DNA of 64,000 bases from Mesorhizobium hawassense (GTDB lineage Bacteria > Pseudomonadota > Alphaproteobacteria > Rhizobiales > Rhizobiaceae), in assembly GCF_003289945.1 (NCBI RefSeq), contig NZ_QMBP01000001.1, positions 1 through 64,000 of the forward strand. The letters are read 5' to 3'. Below are positions 35,901-43,796 of the stretch, piece after piece (the stretch's first letter is position 1; each line of letters starts with the position of its first letter). The notes below the pieces were generated by a model. That model was not told where the DNA came from and ran no database searches. It saw only the letters and a list, made by a program, of their open reading frames with translations. The translations under genes and the position numbers were made by a program.

Positions 35901-38900
35901 TTAATGGACCCGCAGCATCGCCTGTTCCTCGAATGTTGCTGGAAGGCCCTTGAGTCTGCCGGCTATGCGCCAACTCAGCATGAGGGTCGGACCGGGGTCT
36001 TCGCCGGTTCGGCCCTCCCTCTCTATCTCCTAAACCATTTGAAGGGGGGCGGCCTTATTGATCCCACCAACGCGCCGCTCGCTTTCCTGACGAAGCTCGG
36101 CAACGATAAGGACTATCTTGCCACGCGCGTGTCCTACATGCTGAACCTCAGCGGCCCAAGCATCGCGGTGCAAACCGCATGCTCAACTGGGCTGGTGGCA
36201 ATCGCGGTCGCCACTCAGTCGCTCGCGGCGGGCTATTGTGACATGGCGCTGGCGGGCGGGGCGGGCATCACATTTCCTCAAGCGGGGTATCAGTATGTAG
36301 AAGGTTTTATCAATTCCTCGGACGGCGTATGCCACGCCTTTGATGCCGATGGCAGCGGCATGGTGCTCGGAGATGGGGTAGGGGTCGTCGTTCTCAAGCG
36401 CCTCGAAGAGGCTCTTGCGGCGGCCGATCCTATCCACGCAGTAGTAAAAGGATGTGCCATCAACAACGATGGTGGCGCCAAATCCTCCTACTCAGCACCT
36501 AGCGCGCGGGGTCAGGCCGCTGTTGTGCGCCAGGCACTTGCCTCCGCGGCACTCGACCCCCAAGACGTGGAATATATCGAGACCCACGGGACCGGCACGA
36601 AGATTGGTGATCCAATCGAAGTGCGCGCGCTGGCAGAGGTTTTCGCGGGGCAAGAGGACACGGGCAAAACCTGTGCGCTCGGGTCAATCAAACCAAATAT
36701 CGGCCATGCCGGCGCTGCCGCTGGGGTGGCGAGCTTTATCAAGACAGTTCTCGCCCTTCAGCACGGGGTAATCCCCCCGACAATCAACATTAAACGGCTG
36801 AACGAGGACCTCGGTTTGGAGAACACGCCCTTCTTCGTCAATGAGCAACTTAGACCCTGGTCCCGTCCGCAGGGACGCCCGCGAACTGCCGGCGTCACTG
36901 GCCTCGGTATCGGGGGAACCAACTGCCATGTCGTGCTGCAGGAATGGACTGGCGAGAACGCTAGGGATTGGCCCGGTTCGGTCGAGCGGGGGTCCCACGC
37001 CCTTTGCCTTACTGCGAAGACGCCATCGGCGTTAAGCCGCGCCTGCCGGGATATGGCCGCGTTTCTGCGGCGCAACAGGGATATCAATCTCGGTGATGTC
37101 GCTCACACGCTACGGGTGGCGCGATGCCAGTTCGATCATCGGACGGTCGTTGTGGTGCGCAACTTGGACATGGCTATCATGAGGCTAGAGGAAGAAGCGG
37201 ATCGCGCGGCTGATCGAATCCTTCCCTCGCCGTCGATTGCGTTCATGCTGCCGGGCGGTGGAGTGCAGCACGCGGGGATGTTCAAGGACCTGTTTGATCA
37301 CGTGTCGGAGTTTCGCCAAGCGTTCCTGACTTGTGCCACGACTAGTCGCTCCATCTTGGGTCGTGATCTGGAGTCCCTCGTGTTTGGGGAAAACGACGGC
37401 CACGCGGCCGCATCCTTCGAAGAAATCAACGTGATGATCTTCTCCGTGCAGTACGCTATGGCACGTTTGCTGGAAACGTTTGGCGTGCATCCCGATTACC
37501 TTGTCGGACACAGCATGAGCGAATACGTCGTGGCCACCCTAGCTGGCATTCTGAAACTGGACGACGCACTGGCCCTGATGGTCGCTCGTGGTCGCGCGAT
37601 GGCGAATCTTAGTGTCGACGGTGCTATGCTTGCGGTCAAATGCAGCCCGGAGGAGTCTGAGCGCATTCTCGAGGAGCACGCCTGGCGTGGCCGAGCTGAA
37701 GCCGGCGAGATCGGTGTCGGTGTCGTGAATTCCAAAACTAGTGTCGTGTTCACCGGAAAAAGGGAACTGATTGAAAGGCTTCAGGAGGGGCTCACAAAAG
37801 CAGAGATCCCCAACCAGATCCTCAATACAGCCGGCGTCCCCAGCCATTCTCCGCTGATGAAACCGGCGGCTGATACTATCGACGCACATGTCCGCACGCT
37901 CGAGAAGCGACCACCGGACTTGGCCATCGCTCTGAATTCAGGAGGATATCTTCACCCGGCGAAAGTCCCTCTACCCGAGACCTACTGGAGCAGGCAAGCA
38001 AGCGGAATGATCCGATTCGATCAGTCTCTCGCGGCCATCGTTGAGGCTGGCGCAACTGCGCTCATTGACCTTGGCCCCTCGTGCAACCTGACGCGTTTCG
38101 CACATGAAGCAATCGATTCAGCGGATAGTAAAACCAAGTTGCCAGCGATCGTCTCAGCCGCACGCGGGAAGGATGATCTGGAGTTCACCGACCGTCATGT
38201 TCTTCTGGAATGTCTTGGGGACCTCTGGTCCTTGGGTGTTGCGGTGGATTGGGAACAAGCCAGTGATCAATTGGAACCGTCCGGTTCTCACCGGCGGATA
38301 TCTCTTCCAACATACTCGTTTGATCGTCAGCGTTGCTGGCCGGACGGTCAGCCGACTGGCTTGACGGTTCTGCCGCAGACCGAGGAGCGAGAGCGGCGCA
38401 GCGGAGAGGCGTTCATCTATGCGCAGAGTTGGACAGAGAAGAGACTTCCCCGCGCGGTTCCCGGTAACGGAAGCACAAAGTCGCTTCGTTGGCTGGTGTT
38501 GGCCGATCGGCCGTTTGGTGAGGCAGAGCATGCGGCAGACATCCTGGCGAAGAGCATTACGGGACAGTTGGAGCATGCGGGTCATGAAGTTGTTCGGGTT
38601 TGCCGACGAGCCAAACCCTCGAACCCACCCATGAAAGTCAAAGGGTCTATCATCATGATCGACCCCACCCGAGAGGGCCTGAAGGCGCTCGTCGACGCCG
38701 AGATCGCCTCGGACCGTCCCGTTGATCGGATTCTCTGCCTCTGGCACCTGAGTGGCTGCGCCGACGCATCCGGGGACCCAGGAACGGTGCAGACCGATCT
38801 TTTGCGGAGCTACGACGCGATACTCGATTTGGCGCGAGTTCTGTCGTCACTGAAATTCCAGACTCCGGTCGACGTCTGGATTGTTGGTGACCGGATGGTT

Positions 38901-40271
38901 CAGGTCGGTGAGGAACCTATCGATCCCGAAAAGGCGTGCGTCTTCGGTCCCGCCACCGTGCTGCCACAGGAGAACCCGATCTTCGATTGTCGCGTTGTGG
39001 ACCTGAACATTGATGACCCTGGCGTGACCGATCATCTCTTTGCTGAAATCGGGAGGGACGTGCCAAATCCCGATGGGGTGGTCGCCCTCCGCGGGAACCG
39101 GCGGTGGGTCCCGCACTTTCCCGAGGTAGCCCTCGCCGCACGAGTTCCCGGTGAGGAGATCCTCCGACCCGAAGGAGTCTATCTGATCACGGGAGCTCTC
39201 GGGCGAATCGGTCTTTCCTTGACCGAACACCTCGTAAAGCTTGGGGCTACGGTTGTCGCGGTAACCCGTCGTGCAGTACCCGCCTCTTTGACTTCAGGGC
39301 GTGTGGATTTCAATGAGGATGGCTGGATGCGCAGATTGGCCGCCCTCGATGGTGAGAAGGGCCGGGTCATCCTTCGCCAGGCGGACGTATCCGATTTCGA
39401 CAGCTTATCGAGTGTGCTCGACGTTAGTCTTCGGGAGTGCGGCCGCATCGACGGTATCTTCCACGCCGCCGCGTTGTCTGATCTAAAGTTCCTTTCTGAG
39501 ATGGACGACACGACCTCTGCCAATGAGTTCGCGTCCAAAGTGATAGGGACGCGCAATCTCTATAATGCACTGAAACGAATTCACTCTACCTATACCCGAG
39601 TACCGGAATTCGTTTTCCTTTTCTCCTCGCTTGCTTCAATTCTCGGCGGACCGGCAACGGCCTCTTATGCGGCGGCGAACAGGTTCATGGACGCCTTTGC
39701 AAGCCAAGTGTCAGGCAAATTCGGCATCCGGTGGATCAATTCCAACTGGGATGACTGGGACTACGACTACGGGCGGCAGGTGACTGCCGCATACCAAACA
39801 TCTCAGGCAAAAGCATTGGCACTCACTCCCGACGAAGGGATCGACATTATTGAGCGCATACTCGCAACCGTCGATAATGGTCAGGCCATCGTAGCGACGC
39901 GCCCCTTGCCTGCGCGCATAAGGCAATGGGTCGACCAGATCCGAACAACCACGCCCGACGACCTGCCGGCTGAAAAGAAAATATCTTCGTGCGAAGAAGG
40001 CACAAAAGGCAAGGACAACATGCCGGGAGAAGACGATTCGAGGAACCTCTTCCTTGAAGAAGTCAAGTCTCTTTTAAGCGCAGAAGAAATAGGTTTGGAC
40101 GACAACTTCTTCGACTTCGGTGGAGACAGCCTTCTCGCAACGGCACTTCAATTTCGTTTGATGAAAAGCGATCGCTGGCGGTCGCCGCGACTGGATGAGA
40201 TATTCAAGGCGCAGACGTTTGGCGACCTCTATGATCGAATTTCCAGAAATGACGGTCACCAGTCGCAATGA
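32991..40271 (+). CDS. Hybrid NRPS-PKS with order TE-A-PCP-KS-AT-KR-ACP (2426 aa)
   Basis: One intact frame. Residues ~20-255: type-II-like thioesterase with FFGHSVGALVAYE (Ser96) and DGDHFYTH (His232). ~275-770: adenylation domain with FSSGTTGEPKG, INHYGATEVHD, FRTGDLGRMLPGG and LPIAANGKPD. ~785-850: carrier with FDCGGHSLLA (Ser815). ~888-1315: ketosynthase with TACSTG (Cys1064), HGTGT and NIGHAGAA. ~1410-1710: acyltransferase with GHSMSEY (Ser1508) and VPSHSPLM. ~2060-2270: ketoreductase with ITGALGRIG, FSSLAS and SYAAANRF (Tyr2226). ~2345-2415: ACP with FDFGGDSLLA (Ser2380). There is no condensation domain and no C-terminal TE. The A domain lacks the usual Asp in its A4 region (NLFLVREI instead of FDxS), so its substrate may not be an ordinary alpha-amino acid. 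It should load one acid, extend it once with a malonyl-type unit and reduce the ketone. Confidence 0.93.
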   Translation: MPKLPGGKKELLSTIKSAIDPSYRIICFPHGGGSVQSFRTWSDYLPDDVDLICLDLPGRGKRSAEANIRSMDVLVPMVTEALSRYGDLPFVFFGHSVGALVAYEIARSLEKAGRPSPFHVVVSAHPSADVPVEGPPMYRYADDKLADVVRLLGMVPEEALTNDELLHDFILPPLRADFELADTYDRNLPTPLAAAITAMGGVQDEMFNANDLDQWRRLTTSRFARIMFDGDHFYTHSMTAEVVSTLLSEVGEVKAQLPASIRFGEVLPYPELPLHDQFRKQAALNPDAPAVVSESRSLTFSELDQLSEILSRHLFGHGQSRGSRVGILLDTSLEYAVALFGILKTGAAYVVLDKAQPVAALKRMLEKACVEIVVTNNRFAANLPPDWSGLALSLDEGWETQLGKASLANSQAVDLDAPAQIVFSSGTTGEPKGVVCPHRSAVRSYQWRYHALPYRPSEREAVNLFLVREIMRPILAGMPAYLIPDDVIYDPHRLVEYLERNRISRTSFSPSLLDVLLGSEGLDVRCRLPDLRVIYVSGEVLTAALLARVRDALPQVKIINHYGATEVHDVSHIDLSEIDPATTQKVVPVGPPQHNVSIYVLGKQGDPVPLGFLGEVFVGGDISSHGYLDSPNMTRERFLPDPFRADGTMFRTGDLGRMLPGGQLEILGRCAFMVKIRGYGVVPGSVEAALLRDSVVRSAAVVPELDAATGQPDRLIAYVVLRNRCKGWEAALRTHLKSELPHYAIPSDFIAVRELPIAANGKPDQSRLRNLAKETCPPVTDADEVESALRAAWRDLLQADAADPDHNFFDCGGHSLLAARLCTRLRESLKMELRVVEVFLNPTFKELAALLRKRGGEQGRHQNGKLPKTPPVSAGRAHSRAFEGRRGPGIDIAVIGMAARFPGAETVDALWENLCQGICSIIPLNEQELKARGIPEAVLKRSDYVRVGAHLNDVDLFDPDFWNLSRREATLMDPQHRLFLECCWKALESAGYAPTQHEGRTGVFAGSALPLYLLNHLKGGGLIDPTNAPLAFLTKLGNDKDYLATRVSYMLNLSGPSIAVQTACSTGLVAIAVATQSLAAGYCDMALAGGAGITFPQAGYQYVEGFINSSDGVCHAFDADGSGMVLGDGVGVVVLKRLEEALAAADPIHAVVKGCAINNDGGAKSSYSAPSARGQAAVVRQALASAALDPQDVEYIETHGTGTKIGDPIEVRALAEVFAGQEDTGKTCALGSIKPNIGHAGAAAGVASFIKTVLALQHGVIPPTINIKRLNEDLGLENTPFFVNEQLRPWSRPQGRPRTAGVTGLGIGGTNCHVVLQEWTGENARDWPGSVERGSHALCLTAKTPSALSRACRDMAAFLRRNRDINLGDVAHTLRVARCQFDHRTVVVVRNLDMAIMRLEEEADRAADRILPSPSIAFMLPGGGVQHAGMFKDLFDHVSEFRQAFLTCATTSRSILGRDLESLVFGENDGHAAASFEEINVMIFSVQYAMARLLETFGVHPDYLVGHSMSEYVVATLAGILKLDDALALMVARGRAMANLSVDGAMLAVKCSPEESERILEEHAWRGRAEAGEIGVGVVNSKTSVVFTGKRELIERLQEGLTKAEIPNQILNTAGVPSHSPLMKPAADTIDAHVRTLEKRPPDLAIALNSGGYLHPAKVPLPETYWSRQASGMIRFDQSLAAIVEAGATALIDLGPSCNLTRFAHEAIDSADSKTKLPAIVSAARGKDDLEFTDRHVLLECLGDLWSLGVAVDWEQASDQLEPSGSHRRISLPTYSFDRQRCWPDGQPTGLTVLPQTEERERRSGEAFIYAQSWTEKRLPRAVPGNGSTKSLRWLVLADRPFGEAEHAADILAKSITGQLEHAGHEVVRVCRRAKPSNPPMKVKGSIIMIDPTREGLKALVDAEIASDRPVDRILCLWHLSGCADASGDPGTVQTDLLRSYDAILDLARVLSSLKFQTPVDVWIVGDRMVQVGEEPIDPEKACVFGPATVLPQENPIFDCRVVDLNIDDPGVTDHLFAEIGRDVPNPDGVVALRGNRRWVPHFPEVALAARVPGEEILRPEGVYLITGALGRIGLSLTEHLVKLGATVVAVTRRAVPASLTSGRVDFNEDGWMRRLAALDGEKGRVILRQADVSDFDSLSSVLDVSLRECGRIDGIFHAAALSDLKFLSEMDDTTSANEFASKVIGTRNLYNALKRIHSTYTRVPEFVFLFSSLASILGGPATASYAAANRFMDAFASQVSGKFGIRWINSNWDDWDYDYGRQVTAAYQTSQAKALALTPDEGIDIIERILATVDNGQAIVATRPLPARIRQWVDQIRTTTPDDLPAEKKISSCEEGTKGKDNMPGEDDSRNLFLEEVKSLLSAEEIGLDDNFFDFGGDSLLATALQFRLMKSDRWRSPRLDEIFKAQTFGDLYDRISRNDGHQSQ

Positions 40272-40489
40272 CACTGGCGCACCATACCCTGCCTCGCTAT
40301 CCCCCTCATCTGGGGCGACGATGCGGGCGGTTACTCTTGGAAGACGATAACGGTGATGCGGACATTTGGTGGAGGGGCCACGCCCGAGTCAAATCCTCGT
40401 CACGCTTTTTAGGACCGCGAAGATCGAAGAAGAGACGATCGAACGCGTCATGTGAATCGGCGTGCAAAATTGCCCCCCTAAGCCGGGGT

Positions 40490-40513
40490 ATCGGCGTCCA
40501 ATTGGACGCCGAT
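40490..40513. repeat. Perfect 24-bp palindrome
   Basis: ATCGGCGTCCAA followed by TTGGACGCCGAT, a perfect self-complementary sequence with no loop, 219 bases after the NRPS-PKS stop. Surrounding CAAAATTG and CCCC blocks recall the ends of IS21-like elements. It could be a hairpin, a binding site or an abutting pair of IS ends. The rest of 40272-40610 shows no gene. Confidence 0.6.
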
Positions 40514-40610
40514 CCGGGGTCAGTTTTGGAAGCCGTTTGACAGCTTACGACGGTTCTGGCCCGGTTTCGCGGCCGGAACCGTCGACTATTTGCGCGCCCT
40601 CGCATCGGCT

Positions 40611-41063
40611 CTATGCGGCTTCGTAGCTCCGCCTAACGATCTCAAACGGATCTTTCGCTATCCACTGCTGCGCGATGGACCCGTTGAAGCCAAAGGCCCA
40701 AACGGGATTTCCGGGATCTATGCCCCGAAGCTTGTCGTCTACAACCAAAGACTTGTCGGCAAGCGAAGTGATATATCCTGGGCGTACAGTGAAGCTCCAC
40801 TGCTGAGATTTCGTAGGAGCGCCCTTGTATTCAGAGAGAACAAGCGGCACCTCTGGGGCAATCTTTCCTCCCTTAAAGTCAAGTGCCAAGATGTTCCCGC
40901 TCGCATCCAGCAAAATAACGTTCTTGCTGAGGTCGACGCTCCAAATGAGCGTGGCGGCTGATCCGAAGAGAGGGTAGATCCCCACGGGAGCACCCGCAAT
41001 TTGATCATTTACGCCCAGGCCGCGACTGGTATCCGCTCGCCATTGTATAAACTTCTGAGCCAT
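40611..41063 (-). CDS. Ricin-type beta-trefoil lectin-like protein (150 aa)
   Basis: The 150-residue protein shows the repeating pattern of ricin-B-type lectins: NVILLDASGNILALDF, SQQWSFTVRPGYITSLADKSLVVD and AQQWIAKDP, with two QQW (QxW) signatures. No signal peptide is visible. Such domains bind sugars. It is convergent with the NRPS-PKS gene and divergent from the phasin gene, so it is probably a single transcription unit. Its role is unknown. Confidence 0.65.
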   Translation of the reverse strand: MAQKFIQWRADTSRGLGVNDQIAGAPVGIYPLFGSAATLIWSVDLSKNVILLDASGNILALDFKGGKIAPEVPLVLSEYKGAPTKSQQWSFTVRPGYITSLADKSLVVDDKLRGIDPGNPVWAFGFNGSIAQQWIAKDPFEIVRRSYEAA

Positions 41064-41431
41064 AATGCATACTCCGTTCTATACCACAGATGAGACTTAG
41101 CAAGCTCATGGTGCGCTTGTCGACGACAAAGTCAAATTAAGTCATTGAAATAAATCTGAAACATATATCGTCTGGTAAAGTCAGCCGATCTTTGGAAAAC
41201 GGTTGTGAGTTAAAAAAGTCATCACCACGAATGGGCGCATTCTTGATAGCAAGTCATGGTCATTATGTGTGGATGCGATAGAGAATATGGGTTGTTTTTT
41301 TGACCGACAAAGAAAAAAATCTTAAAACGCAGACTGTGAAAAACAGCGTAATATAATATTCACAAATAATATCATTTGTATCACAATATACCGTGCTACA
41401 GTTCAGACGTCCTTTTTGACTCGGCAGGACG

Positions 41432-41461
41432 CGCGTTATCACCGTCCGCGTTATCACCGTC
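41432..41461. repeat. Two perfect tandem copies of CGCGTTATCACCGTC
   Basis: The 15-base unit occurs at 41432-41446 and 41447-41461 with no gap, about 140-165 bases upstream of the phasin start. A related single copy (CGGTTATCACCGT) lies upstream of the NRPS-PKS gene at 32665. Tandem repeats at this position suggest a regulator-binding site. The rest of 41064-41598 is AT-rich and without a supportable gene. Confidence 0.5.
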
Positions 41462-41598
41462 CTAGTGAGCAGCGGTAGCGACGATAACGGCTAGCGAACG
41501 AAAACCCGGTGTGGCTTGCCCTGCGCAAAAGGAGCCCTCGTGCAATGCAAAAAGAGCATGCGCACATTAGAGAAATCGTCAACCAGAAGGACAACGAA

Positions 41599-42054
41599 AT
41601 GGCCAAGACCGAAGATCGAAACGTCGGGACTATCCACTTCCCGGCATTAGACCCTGCCAAAGCCGTCGATCAGATGCGTGTAGTGGCCGAACAGGCAAGC
41701 AAGCTGTCGACAGGAGCTCTTGTCAATTTCGCGTCGAGTGCTGAAGACGCCCAGAAAACGCTCGATTCCATCTTCGAAAACGCAAAAGCGGTCGGTGTCG
41801 AACTGTCGTTGAAGACGATCGCTGGATTGCGGGCCAATGCCGAGGCGGACCTCTCGCATCTACATGCGTTGGTTGACGCCAAGTTGCCGTCCCAAGTTAT
41901 CGCGCTGCAGTCGGGCTTCTGGCGCAAGCGAGTCGAAATGTATGTGCAGCAGGCCAAGGAACTCCAGGCGCTCAGCTCTAAAGGAGTGGTCGACGTCACC
42001 AAGCCGATCACGGACGCTTTGGAGAAGGCGCTGACCGACGCCAAGGCAGCATGA
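41599..42054 (+). CDS. Phasin-family protein
   Basis: The 151-residue protein is helical and shows phasin features: ALDPAKAVDQMRVVAEQASKLSTGALVNF, the long amphipathic middle, FWRKRVEMYVQQAKELQALSSK and VVDVTKPITDALEKAL at the end. Phasins coat polyhydroxyalkanoate granules or act as chaperone-like proteins. The ATG at 41599 is chosen because AGAAGGAC lies 8-14 bases upstream; the frame is open back to 41509. A relic of a second phasin gene lies at 46222-46356. It precedes a polysaccharide-type membrane gene pair. Confidence 0.75.
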   Translation: MAKTEDRNVGTIHFPALDPAKAVDQMRVVAEQASKLSTGALVNFASSAEDAQKTLDSIFENAKAVGVELSLKTIAGLRANAEADLSHLHALVDAKLPSQVIALQSGFWRKRVEMYVQQAKELQALSSKGVVDVTKPITDALEKALTDAKAA

Positions 42055-42162
42055 TTTGCCGGAAACTAGATGGAAGGCTCCCTTGGCATCGACCGAGGCC
42101 TGTATCCGGAGCCTGGCGAAATGCAAATCGAAAATAGAAGCGCCACTAAGAGGAGAAAGACC

Positions 42163-42423
42163 ATGTATCAGGTGCCGGTTGCGAAACCCGCCGCGCGACC
42201 TCGAATACAATTATGCCGACGCGCGCTGCAGAGCACGGCGCTGCAAAGATACGCCAATCGGCTGACGCGTCTGTATCTTCAAGGAGCCAAGTTCCCTGAA
42301 ATGGCGATCGAATCCGTGCCCCGGAATAGCGTCCCCCAACTAACTGTTCGCCGCGACGGGGCTAGCTGCCCTAAACGCCGGACGCGGTCGCCATGCCTCT
42401 GGACTCGGCGGCGTTACGGCTGA
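42163..42423 (+). CDS. Small basic hypothetical protein (86 aa)
   Basis: The ATG at 42163 follows the strong ribosome-binding sequence AGGAGA (42151-42156). The product is very basic (VAKPAARPRIQLCRRALQ ... RYANRLTRLYLQGAKFPEM) and resembles no family known to me. It sits between phasin and the HlyD-type gene in the same direction. The C-terminal half is Arg-rich and may be less conserved, so the gene may be decaying. Confidence 0.4.
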   Translation: MYQVPVAKPAARPRIQLCRRALQSTALQRYANRLTRLYLQGAKFPEMAIESVPRNSVPQLTVRRDGASCPKRRTRSPCLWTRRRYG

Positions 42424-42566
42424 TCGAACAGTCGGCAGACGACGTCATTGCTTTGCAGACGCAGGCGCGGACCACCTACGCCTGCCAAGGGGAACAGCCA
42501 ACCCAAGGCCGGCCGACGCCGGAAATGATGATCGGCACCTCCCTGGTCATTGCTTCGTAAGCGCCC

Positions 42567-43796
42567 ATGTTCTGGAACAAACGCTTTGTCCGAGTTGCAG
42601 TAGGAGTCCTGCTGCTGGTTGCCGCAGTTCTTGCTCTCTTGCCTGGACTCACGGGCTACACCAGCCTCGACGGCACCATCAATGCGCGTTTCGTCGAGAT
42701 CTCGGCCCCGATCGAGGGCACCGTGCTGCAGACGCCCCCGAAAACCGGCATGCATCTGCCGGAAAATGCAGTACTGCTGACGATCCGGAACGAGCGAGTG
42801 AATCGCGCCGTCGAGACATCGCTGGCCGCGGAACTTGAGACCACGCGGAACAGAGTGCGGGCGCTCGAAAATCAGCGCAGCGAGTTGGAGGCGCTGCGTG
42901 CCAGATTGGGCCGACGCTTCGATGTCTATAGCAAGGCGATGATCAACAGCATCGAACAGCAGATTGCAATTTCACGTCAACGCATCACGATGCTGGCGGC
43001 CCGGCGATCGGCGAGTGCGGCGGATCTCCAGCGCAATTCGACGCTGATAGCGAGGGGCGTCGTTTCGCAGAGCAGTGTCGACGAGGCGCAAGCGACAGAG
43101 ATCGCGGCCTCGGCACAGGTCGAAGTCGAAAACCTGACCCTGAAACGGCTGGAGCGGCAGCTGGAGGCGATGCGGCAAGGCATTTTTCTCGAGGACGGGC
43201 AAAACGACGTTCCTTACTCGCACCAGCGGCAGGACGAGTTGGCGATCCAGATGGCCGATCTCGATGCGCGTGCCGCAGAAAGCCGCACCCGTCAGGGCGA
43301 GATTTCCAAGCAGCTAGCAGAGGAGGCGCGACGGGTCGACAGCCTTGAACGCGCGGTCATGACAATGCCCTTCAACGGCGTAATCTGGCGTAACAACGTC
43401 GTTGCGGGAGCCAACGTCGTCGCCGGAAACGAACTGCTACGCGTGCTCGATTGCCGCGACCTCTTCGTGGATATTCTGGTTCCCGAGGTCGATTTCGACC
43501 AGATCTATCCGCGCCGAGCCGCGGAAGTCCGCATCCTCGGGACTGACAATGTCATTGACGGTGAGGTCACTTCGGTTCGTGGCAATTCGGCGGTGGTAGA
43601 GGAGCCGACACTCGCGGCGATGCCTCCAAGCGGCAGAGGGCGCAACGCCCGGGTCAGGGTGGCGCTCGCAAACTCGTCTATCAACACGGACTACAGCAAT
43701 TTCTGCCATGTCGGGCGGTCGGTCCAGGTCCGCTTCCACACGCGCAGCTTCACGATGGCCCAGTGGCTGACGAGGCTATGGTTCAGTATCTGGTAG
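42567..43796 (+). CDS. HlyD-family membrane-fusion protein
   Basis: The 409-residue protein has one N-terminal membrane helix (VAVGVLLLVAAVLALLPG), a biotinyl-lipoyl-like half (ARFVEISAPIEGTVLQTPPKTG), a long coiled coil (~residues 85-240, ETTRNRVRALENQRSELEAL ...) and the second half (TMPFNGVIWRNNVVAGANVVAG) followed by a beta-barrel part. It spans inner membrane and periplasm. Its stop overlaps the start of the glycosyltransferase gene, so they act together, like the Alg44/Alg8-type pairs in exopolysaccharide export. Confidence 0.82.
   Translation: MFWNKRFVRVAVGVLLLVAAVLALLPGLTGYTSLDGTINARFVEISAPIEGTVLQTPPKTGMHLPENAVLLTIRNERVNRAVETSLAAELETTRNRVRALENQRSELEALRARLGRRFDVYSKAMINSIEQQIAISRQRITMLAARRSASAADLQRNSTLIARGVVSQSSVDEAQATEIAASAQVEVENLTLKRLERQLEAMRQGIFLEDGQNDVPYSHQRQDELAIQMADLDARAAESRTRQGEISKQLAEEARRVDSLERAVMTMPFNGVIWRNNVVAGANVVAGNELLRVLDCRDLFVDILVPEVDFDQIYPRRAAEVRILGTDNVIDGEVTSVRGNSAVVEEPTLAAMPPSGRGRNARVRVALANSSINTDYSNFCHVGRSVQVRFHTRSFTMAQWLTRLWFSIW

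Noticed and set aside
40490..40513. Palindrome as a rho-independent terminator for the synthetase
   Set aside because: It has no loop bases and no T-run after it, and it lies more than 200 bases from the stop.
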